Part shown: positions 34,717 to 46,301 of the stretch, in pieces
How the letters are laid out: each line of letters opens with the position of its first letter
Position numbering within the stretch: position 1 is the first letter of the stretch
Origin: Alisma plantago-aquatica
Lineage: Eukaryota; Streptophyta; Magnoliopsida; Alismatales; Alismataceae
Assembly (NCBI GenBank): GCA_963693085.1
Contig: OY856413.1
Span: 104,662,801-104,726,800 of the forward strand
Length of the DNA: 64,000 nt
Direction of reading: 5' to 3'
Translations under genes and position numbers: made by a program
The notes under the pieces: model-generated
Seen by the model: the letters and a program-made list of their open reading frames with translations, nothing else
What the model was told of the DNA's origin: nothing
The model's database searches: none

Positions 34717-34734
34717 TCCCCGGCAACGGCGCCA
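34717..34734 (-). other. Element D primer-binding site (tRNA-Asp)
   Basis: The minus strand reads TGGCGCCGTTGCCGGGGA, the primer site typical of Athila-group elements and complementary to plant tRNA-Asp. It is six bases from the 5' LTR end at 34741. Confidence 0.9.
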
Positions 34735-34740
34735 GAAAGT

Positions 34741-36548
34741 TGACCGGCCTAAATCGCGCGTCCAAAAGTGGAGGCGGATTTGAGGTAATCGAGCTTTCAC
34801 ATTTATAAACCTGAATCCTTCTAGGCCCCCACAACATTGCTCACGGGGTCGAAGTAGTCATACGGGGTCGAACATAGGGACAAGGGGGTAGTGTTGAGAA
34901 CCATAAATCGACACGCTACACTCCGGTAGGTATAAAGAGATATCAATTCCCGAAAGGGAACGGTAAGATGTCACAAAATAAACAAGAAAACTATCTCCAA
35001 ATGGAGCTACAAGAGAGATTTAAGGTTTTAGTCATTTAGCAGTTTTTAGGGGTTTTCATGCAACAGAAGCAGAAAGATAAAGACTAGAGCTCAGGCAAGG
35101 TTCGGAGGATAAGACTATAGTAAAACAAGTGGTAGCGGTAACACCCTGCACCCCTCCTCACAGAGTGGGTACCTCTAACCTCTACATCAACACCCCTCTC
35201 GAGGTTGCTGGGCTTCAGTTAGAGTGGAATGTTACAGAAATAGCTCCGTTCCAGGCACTCTCATACTCCAGAATCGGACCAAACGCTAGAGCCGCAACAC
35301 AACTCTCGAAGTTGTTGCGACGGGAAAACGGTTCGGTAGCTAATCAAAACGCGATCCAAATCATGCAAGCTAGGGTTCGGATATTAAACAGAGCAGTCAT
35401 CCAACATTGTACACCAAGCATAGAGCAACAAGTAATTGAATCTTTCCATTTCCATTTAAAGGTCTTAATACATTGCATAAACAAAGAATTAAATAACAGA
35501 ATTAAAAGATAGGTGTCGCCTCCTTGATGTAGAAGGGCGACAGGGTGTTGTAGCTCTCCTGCCCGATATCGGTCAGAGGCCTAGCCCGATACAGAGGTGT
35601 CGGGCGACACACCCTCTTGGGCGGCACGCGCCGACTGGCGACTGCATCGGTCAAGGGCTCTGGCCGATACGCTCATGTCGGGCGACACACCCTCTCGGGT
35701 GGCACGTTCGATAGACTAAGCGTATTGGGTTGATATCGTGTCGGGCTAAGAGCTAAGCATTATTGATGTCGGTCACTTGTGTCGGGCAGTGATGTCGGCT
35801 AATATCGGCCCGCAGTGTCGCCCGGGACGGTCCTAGGTGAACTGTCCCCTCCCTCTCGGGATGAGGAGAAGCTCACCTAGTGTCGCCCGAGACGAGCACT
35901 GGGGCACGATACGTGTGCTCTCGGAGTTTCCTCGCTCAAGCTCCCAACTGTCTAATTGTCAGTTGTCCGAATGTGAACTGTTCCGACCGTTGTGTCCTGT
36001 CTTTTCGGCTCCCTGTAGCTGCTATTTATAGTCAGTTGGTTGGTGAGAAGACATGGTGCTCGAAGCGCCACGTAGCCACCTTAAGCACCGGTCGATGGAG
36101 ATGAACGGCCGATACAGGCATATCTCGGCGCGAGGCGCTGGCTATCAGTCACGTGGCGGGCAGCACACCTACCGGTGGGTAGCTGTATCGCCCGACGAGC
36201 TGGGTCGTCGAGGCGGCTTTGGCTCCCTGTCGGGTAGGAGGTGTGTCGGCCGGCATGTTCCTGTCGTGCGACACCTCTTCATCGAGTATCTTTGTGTCAC
36301 CCAGCCCTTGTCGGGCTGGGGTTGTATCGGGCATCAGGGAGGCCGAGACGGGATTGGACTTATTCGTGGGCCGAAACGGCCTTATTGCACAAAAACGAGG
36401 AAAATTCTGTAAAATATAGGAAAATCGGAGTAAGAGCATTGATTGGACAATTATTGCGAAAATGCTAATAAAATAGAGGAAAATAGCAGAAAAGGGCAGT
36501 TTTGATAACAAAATAAAGGGAAAAACGTCACAAAAACTGATGTTATCA
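34741..36548 (-). repeat. Element D 5' LTR (1808 bp, complete)
   Basis: In element orientation it runs TGATAACATCAG (36548) to GGCCGGTCA (34741). The TATA box CTATAAATAGC is at 36021-36031. TGTCGGGCGACAC-type motifs lie at about 35555-35910 and 36110-36330. It is the only complete LTR of D; the two left copies lack bases 34741 to about 35030. Confidence 0.92.
35555..36330. repeat. TGTCGGGCGACA motif array in element D 5' LTR
   Basis: Roughly twenty copies or half-copies occur (TGTCGGGCGACACACCCT, CTGGCCGATACGC, GTGTCGGCCGGCATG and others), on both sides of the TATA box. The array is repeated in both left LTR arms and in 31880-32480. Confidence 0.8.
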
Positions 36549-38363
36549 TGTACCCATAAAACCTTCTTCTGACCAGTGAAGTTCGTCTTCCAATCAGGCT
36601 TTCATCCATGTTTAGGCCACAGAAACCCCTCCATTACCTTCTTCATGCCAGCCCGAAGTTTTTTCTTCCCTCATTCATTCTATTCTACCGTTGTTTGATC
36701 GGAACCCAGTTTTGAGTTGGGTCCCCTGCTCTAGCCATGGCGGCTTACTGTTCTCAGGCCTCCAGCCACCTCACCGCATGTTCCTGGGATTTCTGAGACC
36801 GGAAAGACTTGAGGAATGATCTCCAATCGCTACCCATTTGATTTATGGTCTGTAGCCTCGAGTTTGGTCTGAGCTCATAAGCTTCAGTGGTACCATCAAT
36901 GCCATGGCCAACAGAGAAGAAACCAAATGCTAAAATTACCCTCACACCCTCACGATTTCAATATCAGTGTCACGCTACCATGGGTAATTGTGTCTTTTAT
37001 CCAGGATATCTTGATATAAATCGCATATTCATATTGTTGAGCATTTGACTATTGTGTCCTGTCACACATGTTGTCTTAGATTTATAAAGTGAGGGCAAAG
37101 TCGTCTTTCGAACCCAGATTTCCGGTTTTTCCCAGAAATGTCTTAAATGATTTTTCCTCGCCTCTTATTGGTTAGAATATCTCTAATATTTACAAAATCA
37201 TAGAAAATAATCTAGAGCTCAGATGGGGACAATCCATATATGGTTTTTGATCAATTTTTCGAGATCTATCCAATGCTCCTAGTTTCAGACCTAGACTCCC
37301 GATCTAATTTCCAAATTTAATTAGAGAATCATACACCTATGTTAAGAAAATGTAATTAATTCATAGTTATGTTATTCACAGGATATTAGGATTGATCTGG
37401 ACTGCATCTACCGTTAGTATACCTCCTTAGGATCATGTGAGTGGATCATGCACACTGAGCATAATTCTAGGGTTATGGGTTTATTTTATTTGTTTATTGG
37501 TTATGATTACTCAATAAAATGCAATTAAGCTATTATTCAATTTATGCTTATGAAAACCATGCAAATGCTACGAATTTACGTTTTCTACTATTTTAATGAA
37601 TATGCTTTCATTTGGAACACTATGAATCACTGCCATGCTAATTGATCAAGAAATCATGATAACTATGTTCAAGTATAATAATTCATGTTATGTTGATATA
37701 GTTCTCTCAATCATGTTATGTGAGCCTTAATTGGCCTTATGAGCTCTGTGGGAGCATTATGTGAGCCTTGATTGGCCTTATGTGAGCCTTGAATGGCCTT
37801 ATGAGCATTGTGGGTGCAAATTAGGAGAGAGACTACATCAACTCAAGTAAAAACCATCTTATTATGAAATCATGTTAAGTTAATCATGTTCTCATGCAAT
37901 CATGTTAATTATGTTATGTATTTATGTTCCAAGTTATTCCTCATGGCATTTCAATTATAAGCTATTTTCTTATATAACTGCTCAATGCCACTCACATAGT
38001 TTTATGTTGCCTTGCATGGGCTGGGGACGAGATGTCCGCAGACAAGGAGAAGAAGAAGTAGACTTCAAGGACGTCAGCTCAAGCTCAAGGATAGTTCGTG
38101 AATCCTACTTGGTGGGGTGCCATTCTAGATAGATGTCTTTCCTTATAATTATGTTATGTTGGAGTTTCATTCTTTGAACTCTTTTATGTTAGACTTAGAG
38201 TCTTTTGTTTATGGTTTGTAATAAGGCACCCTGGTGGATTTTCCTTTTTATTCTATGGATTTTGCTTGGTCAATGATATCAGTTCACGATTTGTCATGAT
38301 CTCCATTATGTACAATGCTTCCGCTATGGTTGTATTATTATTATTAGAAGGGAGGTCGTGACA
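36549..38363 (+). repeat. Element C 3' LTR, fragment 2
   Basis: Continues the 5' LTR homology from about 19168 to 20997, with one fewer 21-bp tandem unit (37716-37816). Ends GGTCGTGACA at the TATTG TSD. Confidence 0.92.
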
Positions 38364-38853
38364 TATTGTTTTATGATTTTCACCATGAAATCACAAAGAA
38401 CGAAGATCAAAGGCTTACCAACAGGTTGGGGACGTGCTCCCTGCTGTCCTTAGCCTTCTTGGTCAGTTTTGCAAGCAAAGGGGGGAAAAGGAATCGAAAA
38501 AAGACCCTTAGGTGGGTTGAAAAAGGCTCTTTTATAAGAAATTGATGAAAGAGAAAATGTTTAATTAAAATGCAATTAATTCCAAAAATGGTACCACCTC
38601 TACCTCCTTGGTTTTCTTTCATGCAAAGGCAACTCAAAGCCACCAAACTCCCTTCCATTATCCATGGATTAAGGGAAAAGAAAATAAGCACCTTAATCCA
38701 TTATAATACTAATATATCTTTTTGAGTGGGAATTCTTTTCCTTATAATAAGGTGAGTGGAATTTCACCTCCTTAAGATATTTTTGATCCTTTCAAGCTCA
38801 AGGACAGTCACTCATGCATCTAAATTCCACCAAATTAATTTTGGTTGAAGGCC
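38364..38853 (-). repeat. Element A 5' LTR, fragment 2 (with TATA box)
   Basis: Matches 8606-9109 of the 3' LTR. The TATA box is at 38530-38538 on the minus strand, and a splice-donor-like TTGGTAAG lies at about 38412-38421. It lies between the insertions of C and E, which are 490 bp apart in the LTR, and ends with the AGGCC TSD of E (38849-38853). Confidence 0.9.
38849..38853. repeat. TSD of element E (AGGCC; right copy 51838-51842)
   Basis: AGGCC precedes TGATGCGATG and follows GCGTGTCA. The intact 3' LTR of A has aaggtcctag at this site, one base different. Confidence 0.92.
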
Positions 38854-40462
38854 TGATGCGATGATTTTGAGTCGCATTTATAGACTTGTTTTATTTGTGT
38901 TTTATGCATTTATTAGTCATTTTGGCGGTTAATATTGCATAATTCATCTACTTTGGTCTATGATCTTTCTCTATGTCAAATCTCCCTTATTTCAGTATTT
39001 TGAGCATAAATTATTACAAGAATATGTTTTGTTTCGGCTTATGTGGTTTTGTGTTGCAATTTCAGGAAAAACAAGTATCTGTTGCGGTCGATACTATCGA
39101 CAGCGGTCGATACCATCGACACAACCACAGGTTGCCAGCCGCAAGGAGTAGAAGAAAGTCAATACTAGCGACAGGAGAGTCGATGGTATCAATTTACCAT
39201 CAGGTTGCTGGCGAGAAGAGAGTTGATACTATCAACGCATATGTCGATACCATCGACAAGTGGAGCTGTAGCGACACAAAAGGACAAAACCGTCGCCACA
39301 GGGTTATCGATACCATCGAACCGCGTCGATGGTATCGAGATGGCATCAGGCGCAGCAATGAAGAGAAAGGAGAATTGCCGATATCGTTCAAGGTCGATAC
39401 CATCGACCCGCATCGATGGTATCGACACCGTCAGATACAATTTTGCTTCAGATCGATCTAAATCTGACGACTGTGATATTTTGGCAACCTAACTCAGTGA
39501 TTATACCTAATGATGGCGGCCAAGAGAAATCCATCATGTCATTAGCCGCTACACACGTCCCGAGAAGGTGTGGAGAGAAGAACGGAGCCCAGAAGCACGC
39601 CCCAGCCATTCCGGACGCCGAAAAAGACGTTTTCCACCACCGAAAGGCGGGAGAACGCGGATTCTACGCCAAGGAGCGCTTGGATCTTCGTCGTTCACGG
39701 GTTTCACCACTCAATCACATTTTTCTCATGTTTCCCCTTTTCTCTACCATGTTTTACTTTGAGATGAACATGCGGGGCTAATCCCCTTTGTCTTTAGGAT
39801 CGGGAGTAGCCCGAGAAATCATTGTATGACAATTTTATCACACTAATTCATCATTTATCTCATAAATTCGTGGTATAATTTCATTTTCTCAATTATATTG
39901 TTATGCTTGATCACCATAATAATAATCTAATGCCCTTAATTACTTTGAAAGAAGACTTAATGGTTGAAAAGAGGCAGAATTTACATTAATTGAAAAATCC
40001 CTTGAACAAGGTGGTGTAAGGTTAATGGTGGATACCGAGAGATCGAATCTAATGCACCTAGTTTAGGGTATAGGTTGCTACGACGGTGGAACCGACCTAG
40101 AAATAGGTAGTGAATTGTACAACGACAGTGGGAAATTCTGATTTCAGACCACTACCCGGATAGAGAGATAAATCTGAGTGATGAAATAGAAATTCATACA
40201 ATGAGAACCCGCGGTGAAACCGCAATCCTAAAGATTCCCACTTGAATTGATTAAAACTAAACCTTTAATCGATTGTTTTGTTTTATTTCATTTTCTTTTA
40301 ATTTTTCAACAACTTCCAACTTTTTAATCGGTCTAGCTGATTGTGAGTAGTTAGTAGTAGTCTCCGATAATTCAGTGTCCCTAAGTTTGACTCGAGCCTC
40401 ACAAAGGCCTATATTACATTGACACGTACACTTGCGTTTCTACGCACGTAAAAAGCGTGTCA
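38854..40462 (+). repeat. Element E 5' LTR (1609 bp)
   Basis: TGATGCGATG to GCGTGTCA. Holds the GTCGATACCATCGAC array at 39080-39430. Frames 38973-39461, 39205-39492 and 39416-39781 overlap the array or follow it and have no domain; their 3' LTR equivalents are not the same length. Confidence 0.93.
39080..39430. repeat. GTCGATACCATCGAC inverted-motif array, element E 5' LTR
   Basis: About ten copies of GTCGATACCATCGAC, its complement GTCGATGGTATCGAC, or one- or two-base variants occur, several as head-to-head pairs around CCGC. Equivalent arrays occur in the 3' LTR (50455-50812) and upstream of ORF3 (46302-46860). Confidence 0.87.
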
Positions 40463-40468
40463 AGTTTT

Positions 40469-40486
40469 TGGCGCCGTTGTCGGGGA
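40469..40486 (+). other. Element E primer-binding site (tRNA-Asp type)
   Basis: TGGCGCCGTTGTCGGGGA, six bases after the 5' LTR. It differs from D's site at one base. The sequence 40487-40633 is leader without other features. Confidence 0.88.
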
Positions 40487-40633
40487 CACGACAGTTGTCG
40501 ACACTACGAGTGCTGCAAGCGGCCACTCTAGGCCAGTTTTTTTTTTATTAGTTTTAAATCATTTCTAGAAATTCATAGTCTATTTTCTATTTTTTGTAAT
40601 CGTCAAGCACGGTACTGAACTTGAATTTTCACT

Positions 40634-41845
40634 TTGCAGGTACTGTGTACAGTGCAGACACGTAGCACCGACTACACGTGCCACGCACCAGAGGTTCCAT
40701 TGCAGGGACCGGAAGACGAGGAGGATTTCAATCAAGACCATCTGGAAGAAATAGACTCAGAATCCGAACAGGAAGAGATGGCAGAGCCACAGACAATATG
40801 GGAGAAGATCAAGGCTTCTTCTTCATCTGCTTCAAAGGGGCCGATCAAGAAGCAGGCTATCAATATTCTGACATACAAGATTGATCATGCGTTAATCAAC
40901 TTGGTGAAATCGAATGCATTCCATGGGATCAAGAATGAAGACCCAGTCACACATATAAGTCAATTTGTGGAGAATTGTGATATGATAAAAATAGACAGAT
41001 TTCCACAAGATACTCTCTACTTGAAGCTCTTCCCAAGTTCTCTAGCGGGAAATGCACGAGAGTGGTTGCACAACCTGGACGATGAATATGTGGAATCCTG
41101 GAACCACATGGTGGAGGTTTTCTTTGAAAGGTTCTTCCCGCCTGAGAAGACCAATGACATGATCAGGAAGATCCACAACTTCACTCAGAAAGCAGGAGAG
41201 ACCTACTCTGAGACCTGGGAAAGGTTTCATATCATGCTTAGGCGGTGCCCGCATCACGGGCTTGACAATGAGACACAGGTCAAAATCTTCTATTTTGCTC
41301 TCTCTGAGCATGATAGAAGTAACCTCAATTCCACAGGCTCAGGATTCTTCTTGAACAACACAGACACGACGTGTTGGGAAATCCTTAAGAACATGGCCAA
41401 GAAGCAATCTTGGGGCGACAGGGATGCCGTTGAGCATGTTCGAGTAGCAGGGGAGTCTAAAGCAATCAAGGAGTTGAATGAGAAGATGGACCTTCTCGCG
41501 AAGAAACTGCTTGCAAAGGAAGATACTGAGTCTGAGGATGAGGCTCAAGTCAAGTTCATGAGGCAGCAGCAAGGCTACAGAAATAATTATTACTCATGGA
41601 GGAAGGACAAGAAGTTCTCCTGGAAGGATCCAAACAACTTCCTGCAGGATCTCGATGCAAAACCCCAGCCGGTAGCGGAGGACAAGAGCACGGAATTGCT
41701 CAACCAAGTGATAAAGCAAAACCAAGAATTAATGACTACTTTTGGCCAGTAGATAAAGCAATAGGGGGAATTCATGAATCAGTTCGGTCAGACACTGGAG
41801 AGCTATGGGGCTCAGATGAGGACAATAGAGACGTCCATGGCGTAA
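40634..41845 (+). pseudogene. Element E gag
   Basis: Gag domain of Athila type. The first ATG in the frame is 40634, although the acidic N-terminus makes a later ATG possible. Capsid motifs are INLVKSNAFHGIKNEDPVTH, YLKLFPSSLAGNAREWLHNL, FFERFFPPEKTNDMIRKIHNF and MLRRCPHHGLDNETQVKIF. In-frame stops at 41750-41752, about 41762 and about 41843 separate it from the protease region, all in one frame. I do not see a zinc knuckle. Confidence 0.87.
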
Positions 41846-43480
41846 ATGGCAGCTGAGATAGCGAATCTGAAGAATCCGGCGCATCAAGGTTTTTCGGGTA
41901 ACACAAATATTCCAAGAGGAAACCAACAGGCGAAGGCCATCTTGCTAAGGAGTGGCAAGAAGCTGTTAAACCCCAGAGCCGATGAACCAAGAAAACCCCA
42001 AGAAGAAATTGAAGGTGAGGCCACTGAGGAGCTGTCCATACCGGTCATAGAACCAGTTGCGGATATAGCAGTGGATGCTACTGAAGACCCTATTGCAGAT
42101 GAGGAGGAGATGCAGAAAAGGACACCTTATGTTCCACCGCATCAAAGGGCACCGGATGTCCCGGTCCCATATCCAAATAGTGCAAAAGAAAGGAAAGTGG
42201 ACGCCCAATTTAAAAAGTTTCTAGAAAGTTTCAGAAAGCTTTCAGTCAACATCCCATTATTGGAAGCAATAGAGCAAATCCCATCCTATGGAAAGTTTTT
42301 GAAAGACATCATTACCAAGAAAAGGAAAATCCCAGACACGGAGGTTGTAGTGCTTAAGGAGAAGGTGAGTGCCTTCATCATGGGCACATTGCCACCAAAG
42401 AGGCATGATTTGGGATGCTTCAACATCTCATGTTACATTGGAATGGTGAAGTTTGGCGAAGCACTATGTGACTCTTGGGCAAGCATGAACTTGATGCCCC
42501 TTTCTACATTCAAGAAACTGGGATTAAAAGAGTCAAGGCCGAGCAACATGACAATCCAATTGGCGGATAATTCTGTGGTAAAGCCATATGGTATTTGTGA
42601 ATACGTGCTAGTGAAAGTAGATTGATTTGTATTTCTAGCAGATTTTGTCGTCATGGAGATGCAAGATGAACAAGGCAATGATTTACTACTCGGACGACCC
42701 TTCCAAGCTACAGCTGACATGATACTTGAGATGGGGAGAGGTCGTTTGACCTTGGGTATCTCCGATGATCAGTTCGAGATGGTCATGCCTTCCAGCACCA
42801 TGTCATCTAAAGCTAAAGAGCAATGCCACATGGTAAAGCATTTTAATCACAATATCTCACTTTGTCTAGGGAAGCCATTTTTAGATATGGCTCATGTAAT
42901 GACTAAGGTGGAGAAAGGGACATTGGCTGTAGACATTATGGAGCAGACCAAGGTGGTGTCCCTGACCAAAGATGTAGGTTTTCCTAATGATGAAGAGGAG
43001 GACACCCCCCCTTCTACTGAAGATGAGGCTAGAACGAGTTTGGTTTTTGATGCTTATCCAGAATTACCACTTGAAGCCTGTTTGGTCAATATCAGACATG
43101 ATTGGATGAGAAGCAAGTCACTGCAGGAGTGTGCCAAGATGCTTCAGGTGTTGTCGTGCTTCTATGCTAGGTACTATGAAGACCTTGGTGAACTCCCACC
43201 ACCACTTCATTCGTCCTTAATCAGCCCGCCCGATTTGGAATTGAAGTCGTTGCCACCACACTTGAAGTATGCATTTTTGGCTGAGGAAGAAAAGCTGCCT
43301 GTGATTATATCGACTTATCTGAGTGCCGAGGAGGAGGACCAGCTGCTTATTGTGTTGAAGAACCACCGAGGAGCATTCGGGTGGTTGGTTGCAGATATCA
43401 AGGGGATCTCCCCTACATTGTGCCAACACAAGATTTGGCTCGAGGAGGGAGCTAAGTCGGTGATTCAGCCACAACGTTGA
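41846..43480 (+). pseudogene. Element E protease and linker
   Basis: Continues the gag frame. A proline-rich linker (YVPPHQRAPDVPVPYP) is followed by the conserved FLESFRKLSVNIPLLEAIEQ block, then the protease: LCDSWASMNLMPLSTFKKLG. The usual small residue of the D-x-G triplet is Trp here (DSWAS), so catalysis is doubtful. LLLGRPFQATADMILEMG is the C-terminal protease loop. Stops lie at about 42623 (TGA) and 43478 (TGA), each one step from an Arg codon. The linker to RT (42960-43480) has LPPHLKYAFLAEEEKLPVII. Confidence 0.85.
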
Positions 43481-44470
43481 TTAAATCCCAACATGATGGA
43501 GGTCGTCAAGAAGGAGGTGATTAAGCTCCTTTCTACAGGTATCATCTATGCTATTTCTGACTCGACGTGGGTGAGTCCTACGCAGGTAGTCCCTAAAAAG
43601 GGGGGAATCACTGTTACCCATAATCTTCTAAATGAACTTGTCATGACCCGCTTGGTAATCGGGTGGCGTGTTTGCATATATTATCGTCGATTGAATGCCG
43701 CTACGCTTAAGGATCATTTCCCTCTTCCATTTATTGACCAGATTTTAGAGCGTTTAGCCGGCCGATCACATTTTTGTTTTCTTGATGGTTATTCGGGGTA
43801 CAATCAGATTTCAATTGATCCTAAGGACCAAGAGAAGTCCACCTTCACTTGTCCTTATGGAACGTTTGTGTACCGTCGTATGCCTTTTGGGTTATGTAAT
43901 GCACCGGCGACCTTTCAACATTGCATGCTCGCCATTTTTTCCGATATGGTTGAACGTTGTCTAGAGGTTTTTATGGATGATTTCTCGATTTATGGTGCCT
44001 CCTTTGATGAGTGTCTTTACAATCTGGATAAGGTTATGCAACGTTGTGAGGACACACATTTGGTCCTCAATTGGGAGAAATGCCACATGATGGTGAGCGA
44101 AGGAATAGTTCTAGGACATAAAGTGTCTAGCAAAGGTTTGGAGGTAGACCCGGTAAAAATCGAAGTGATTTCCAAATTGCCCCCACCGAATTCGGTTAAA
44201 GGGGTACGGAGTTTCTTAGGTCACGCCGGTTTCTGTCGTCGTTTTATAAAAGATTTTTCTAAAATCGCCAAACCTTTATCTGAGCTGTTAGAAAAGGATG
44301 TTGTTTTTTACTTTAATGAAAAATGTCTACATGTGTTCAACGTGCTTAAGGAAAAACTGATTTCCGCACCAGTTCGGATTGGACCAAGTCGTTTGAACTC
44401 ATGTGTGATGCATCCGATTTCGCGGTTGGGGCTGTCTTGGGACAGCGGGTGGACAATAAACCCGCTGTGA
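43481..44470 (+). pseudogene. Element E reverse transcriptase
   Basis: Athila RT, in the gag frame. Motifs are VSPTQVVPKKGGITV, VCIYYRRLNAATLKDHFPLP, FCFLDGYSGYNQI, YRRMPFGLCNAPATFQ and the catalytic VFMDDFSIYG. The thumb and connection region includes VRSFLGHAGFCRRFIKDFSK. The frame is lost at about 44370-44385 by a small indel, after which RNase H continues in the next frame. The second residue of IDYRRLN-type motifs is Tyr-Tyr here. Confidence 0.88.
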
Positions 44471-44840
44471 TTTTTTATGCATCTAAAACTTTGAGTGACG
44501 CCCAACTAAATTACATGACAACCGAAAAAGAACTGCTCGCCATTGTGTTTGCGTTTGAAAATTTTCGGTAATATCTTGTTGGCTCAAAAGTCGTGGTATG
44601 GATGGACCACGCCGTCATTAAGTATTTGATGGAGAAAAAGGATGCCAAACCAAGATTGATTAGGTGGATCTTGCTTTTACAGGAATTTGATATTGAAATC
44701 AAGGATAAGGCGGGCATTGAAAATGTGGTCGCGGACCATTTGTCTAGGTTGGAGAGGGTAGATGAAAAGGATTTACACATATTCATTACCGAGACATTTC
44801 CGGATGAACAACTTTTGAAAGTGAAATCGAAAGACCCGTG
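44385..44840 (+). pseudogene. Element E RNase H
   Basis: In a frame shifted from RT: FELMCDASDFAVGAVLGQ, VIFYASKTLSDAQLNYMTTE, KELLAIVFAFENF and, after an in-frame TAA near 44571, [20 protein letters not shown] and [10 protein letters not shown]. The catalytic Asp residues of CDAS and WMDH are present. A TGA at about 44839 interrupts the link to integrase. Confidence 0.85.
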
Positions 44841-46125
44841 ATTTTCTTACATTGTTAACTATCTTGCTTGCAAAATCATCCTAGATGATTGGACGTACCA
44901 AGAGAAGAAGAAATTTTTTCATTCTTTACGTTATTATTTCTGGGATGACACTATTCTTTTGAAGCAATGCAGGGATGGTGTCTTACGCAGGTGTGTACCT
45001 GAGGAGGAATACGAAAGTGTTCTTAGTCATTGTCACACACTACCGACAGGGGGCCACCATGCTAGTTCTCGCACTGCAGCAAAAGTGCTTGAAAGTGGCC
45101 TATATTGGCCTACCTTGTTCAGGGATGCTTATGAGTTTGTGCGGCAATGTGATTCCTGCCAAAGGGCGGGTAACATTTCGAAAAGAAAAGAGATGCCCCT
45201 TAATGTATTCTAGGAGGTTGAGGTATTCGACTTATGGGGCATAGATTTTATGGGACCCTTTGTGTCCTCAAATTCTAATTTGTACATTCTTTTGGCTGTT
45301 GATTATGCATCGAAGTGGGTAGAGGCAATACCCACAAGGATTAATGATTCCGCTGTAGTGTGTAGGTTTATAAAAGAATATATTTTCTGCAGGTTTGGTG
45401 TACCAAGAATGATCATAAGTGATGGGGGTACACACTTCCGTAATCAGAAGTTTGCGGCACTGTTGAGAAAATATGGGGTCAAACACAACATTGGTACCCC
45501 ATACCACCCACAAACTCAAGGACAAGTGGAGGTCTCCAACCGGGAGATTAAGAAGATCTTGGAGCGTATTGTGGCTTCCACGAGAAAGAATTGGAGTACC
45601 CTACTACCAGATGCTTTGTGGGCATACAGGACGGCATATAAGACACCTATAGGCACTACGCCTTTTAGGTTGGAATATGGTCGGGCCTGCCACTTATCGG
45701 TGGAACTGGAGCATAAAGCGCATTGGGCGCTGAGGAAGCTAAATCTGAGTTATGATGAAGCGGGAAAGAAGAGGTTACTTGAACTCAATGAACTCGATGA
45801 GTTGCAAATGAATGCATATGAAAGTTCGCAGATCTACAAGGAGTGCACAAAGTTGATTCATGATCGCCATATTCAAATGTGCATTTTCAAGAAAGGAGAC
45901 TGTGTCCTATTGTTCAACTCTAGGCTGAAGATGCATCCCGGGAAGTTGAAATCCAGATGGAGTGGACCATTCACCGTAGAGGAGGTCAGACCACATGGCG
46001 CAATCATGGTGCGCGATGGCGAGACAACCTTTCTGGTCAATGGACAACGGTTGAAATTGTACTATGGTGAAGATTACACGAGGAAAGTGAATGAGGTCAA
46101 ACTCATTGCACTTCCAGATGTATGA
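44841..46125 (+). pseudogene. Element E integrase
   Basis: In the RNase H frame. The zinc finger (44959-45213) has HCHTLPTGGHHASSRTAAKV and FVRQCDSCQRAG; a TAG at 45211-45213 separates it from the core (45250-46125). The catalytic triad is intact: Asp in [15 protein letters not shown], Asp in [12 protein letters not shown] and Glu in [13 protein letters not shown]. The C-terminal region has [20 protein letters not shown] and [14 protein letters not shown]. No chromodomain follows, as expected for Athila. Confidence 0.9.
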
Positions 46126-46301
46126 CGAGCTTCATGTCATCTAGCCTAAGACGTTAAATAAGGGCGCTTGTTGGGAGGCAACCCAGCCATCGGTAGTATA
46201 GTTTAGTTTCTTTCACATTCGTAGTTTGGTTTGTTTTGACTTTGTTTTTTTTGTGTAAAAAAGGTACCGTGATCATTTGTGCAATGTGCAGGACTGAGGC
46301 A

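Larger units (their letters stand above)
23508..36548 (-). mobile_element. Element D: pol-less Athila-like retrotransposon with Ulp1-like ORF and fold-back end
   Basis: This 13,041-bp insert has an intact TSD. The right LTR (34741-36548) is followed by a tRNA-Asp primer site, a gag frame, a motif array, a 1350-codon accessory ORF and an Athila-type PPT. No protease, RT, RNase H or integrase is found between gag and the accessory ORF, so it is non-autonomous. The left end is an inverted pair of LTR copies instead of a single LTR, so both outer ends of the insert are U3 ends. The tRNA-Asp primer and the accessory ORF place it with Athila-like Ty3/gypsy elements. Confidence 0.87.
18011..38363 (+). 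mobile_element. Element C: gag-only terminal-repeat (TR-GAG-like) retrotransposon, interrupted by D
   Basis: Two LTRs of about 2.97-2.99 kb flank only 1349 bp of internal sequence, which holds a primer site for initiator tRNA-Met, one gag frame and a polypurine tract. There is no protease, RT or integrase, so it must have moved using enzymes from another element. Gag type, PBS and PPT suggest a Ty3/gypsy chromovirus as donor; elements like A are candidates, but this is inference. Without element D it measures about 7.3 kb. Confidence 0.88.

Noticed and set aside
39080..39430. CRISPR-like repeat array
   Set aside because: Motifs are palindromic, in both orientations and at irregular spacing, without unique spacers of fixed length; the context is a plant LTR.
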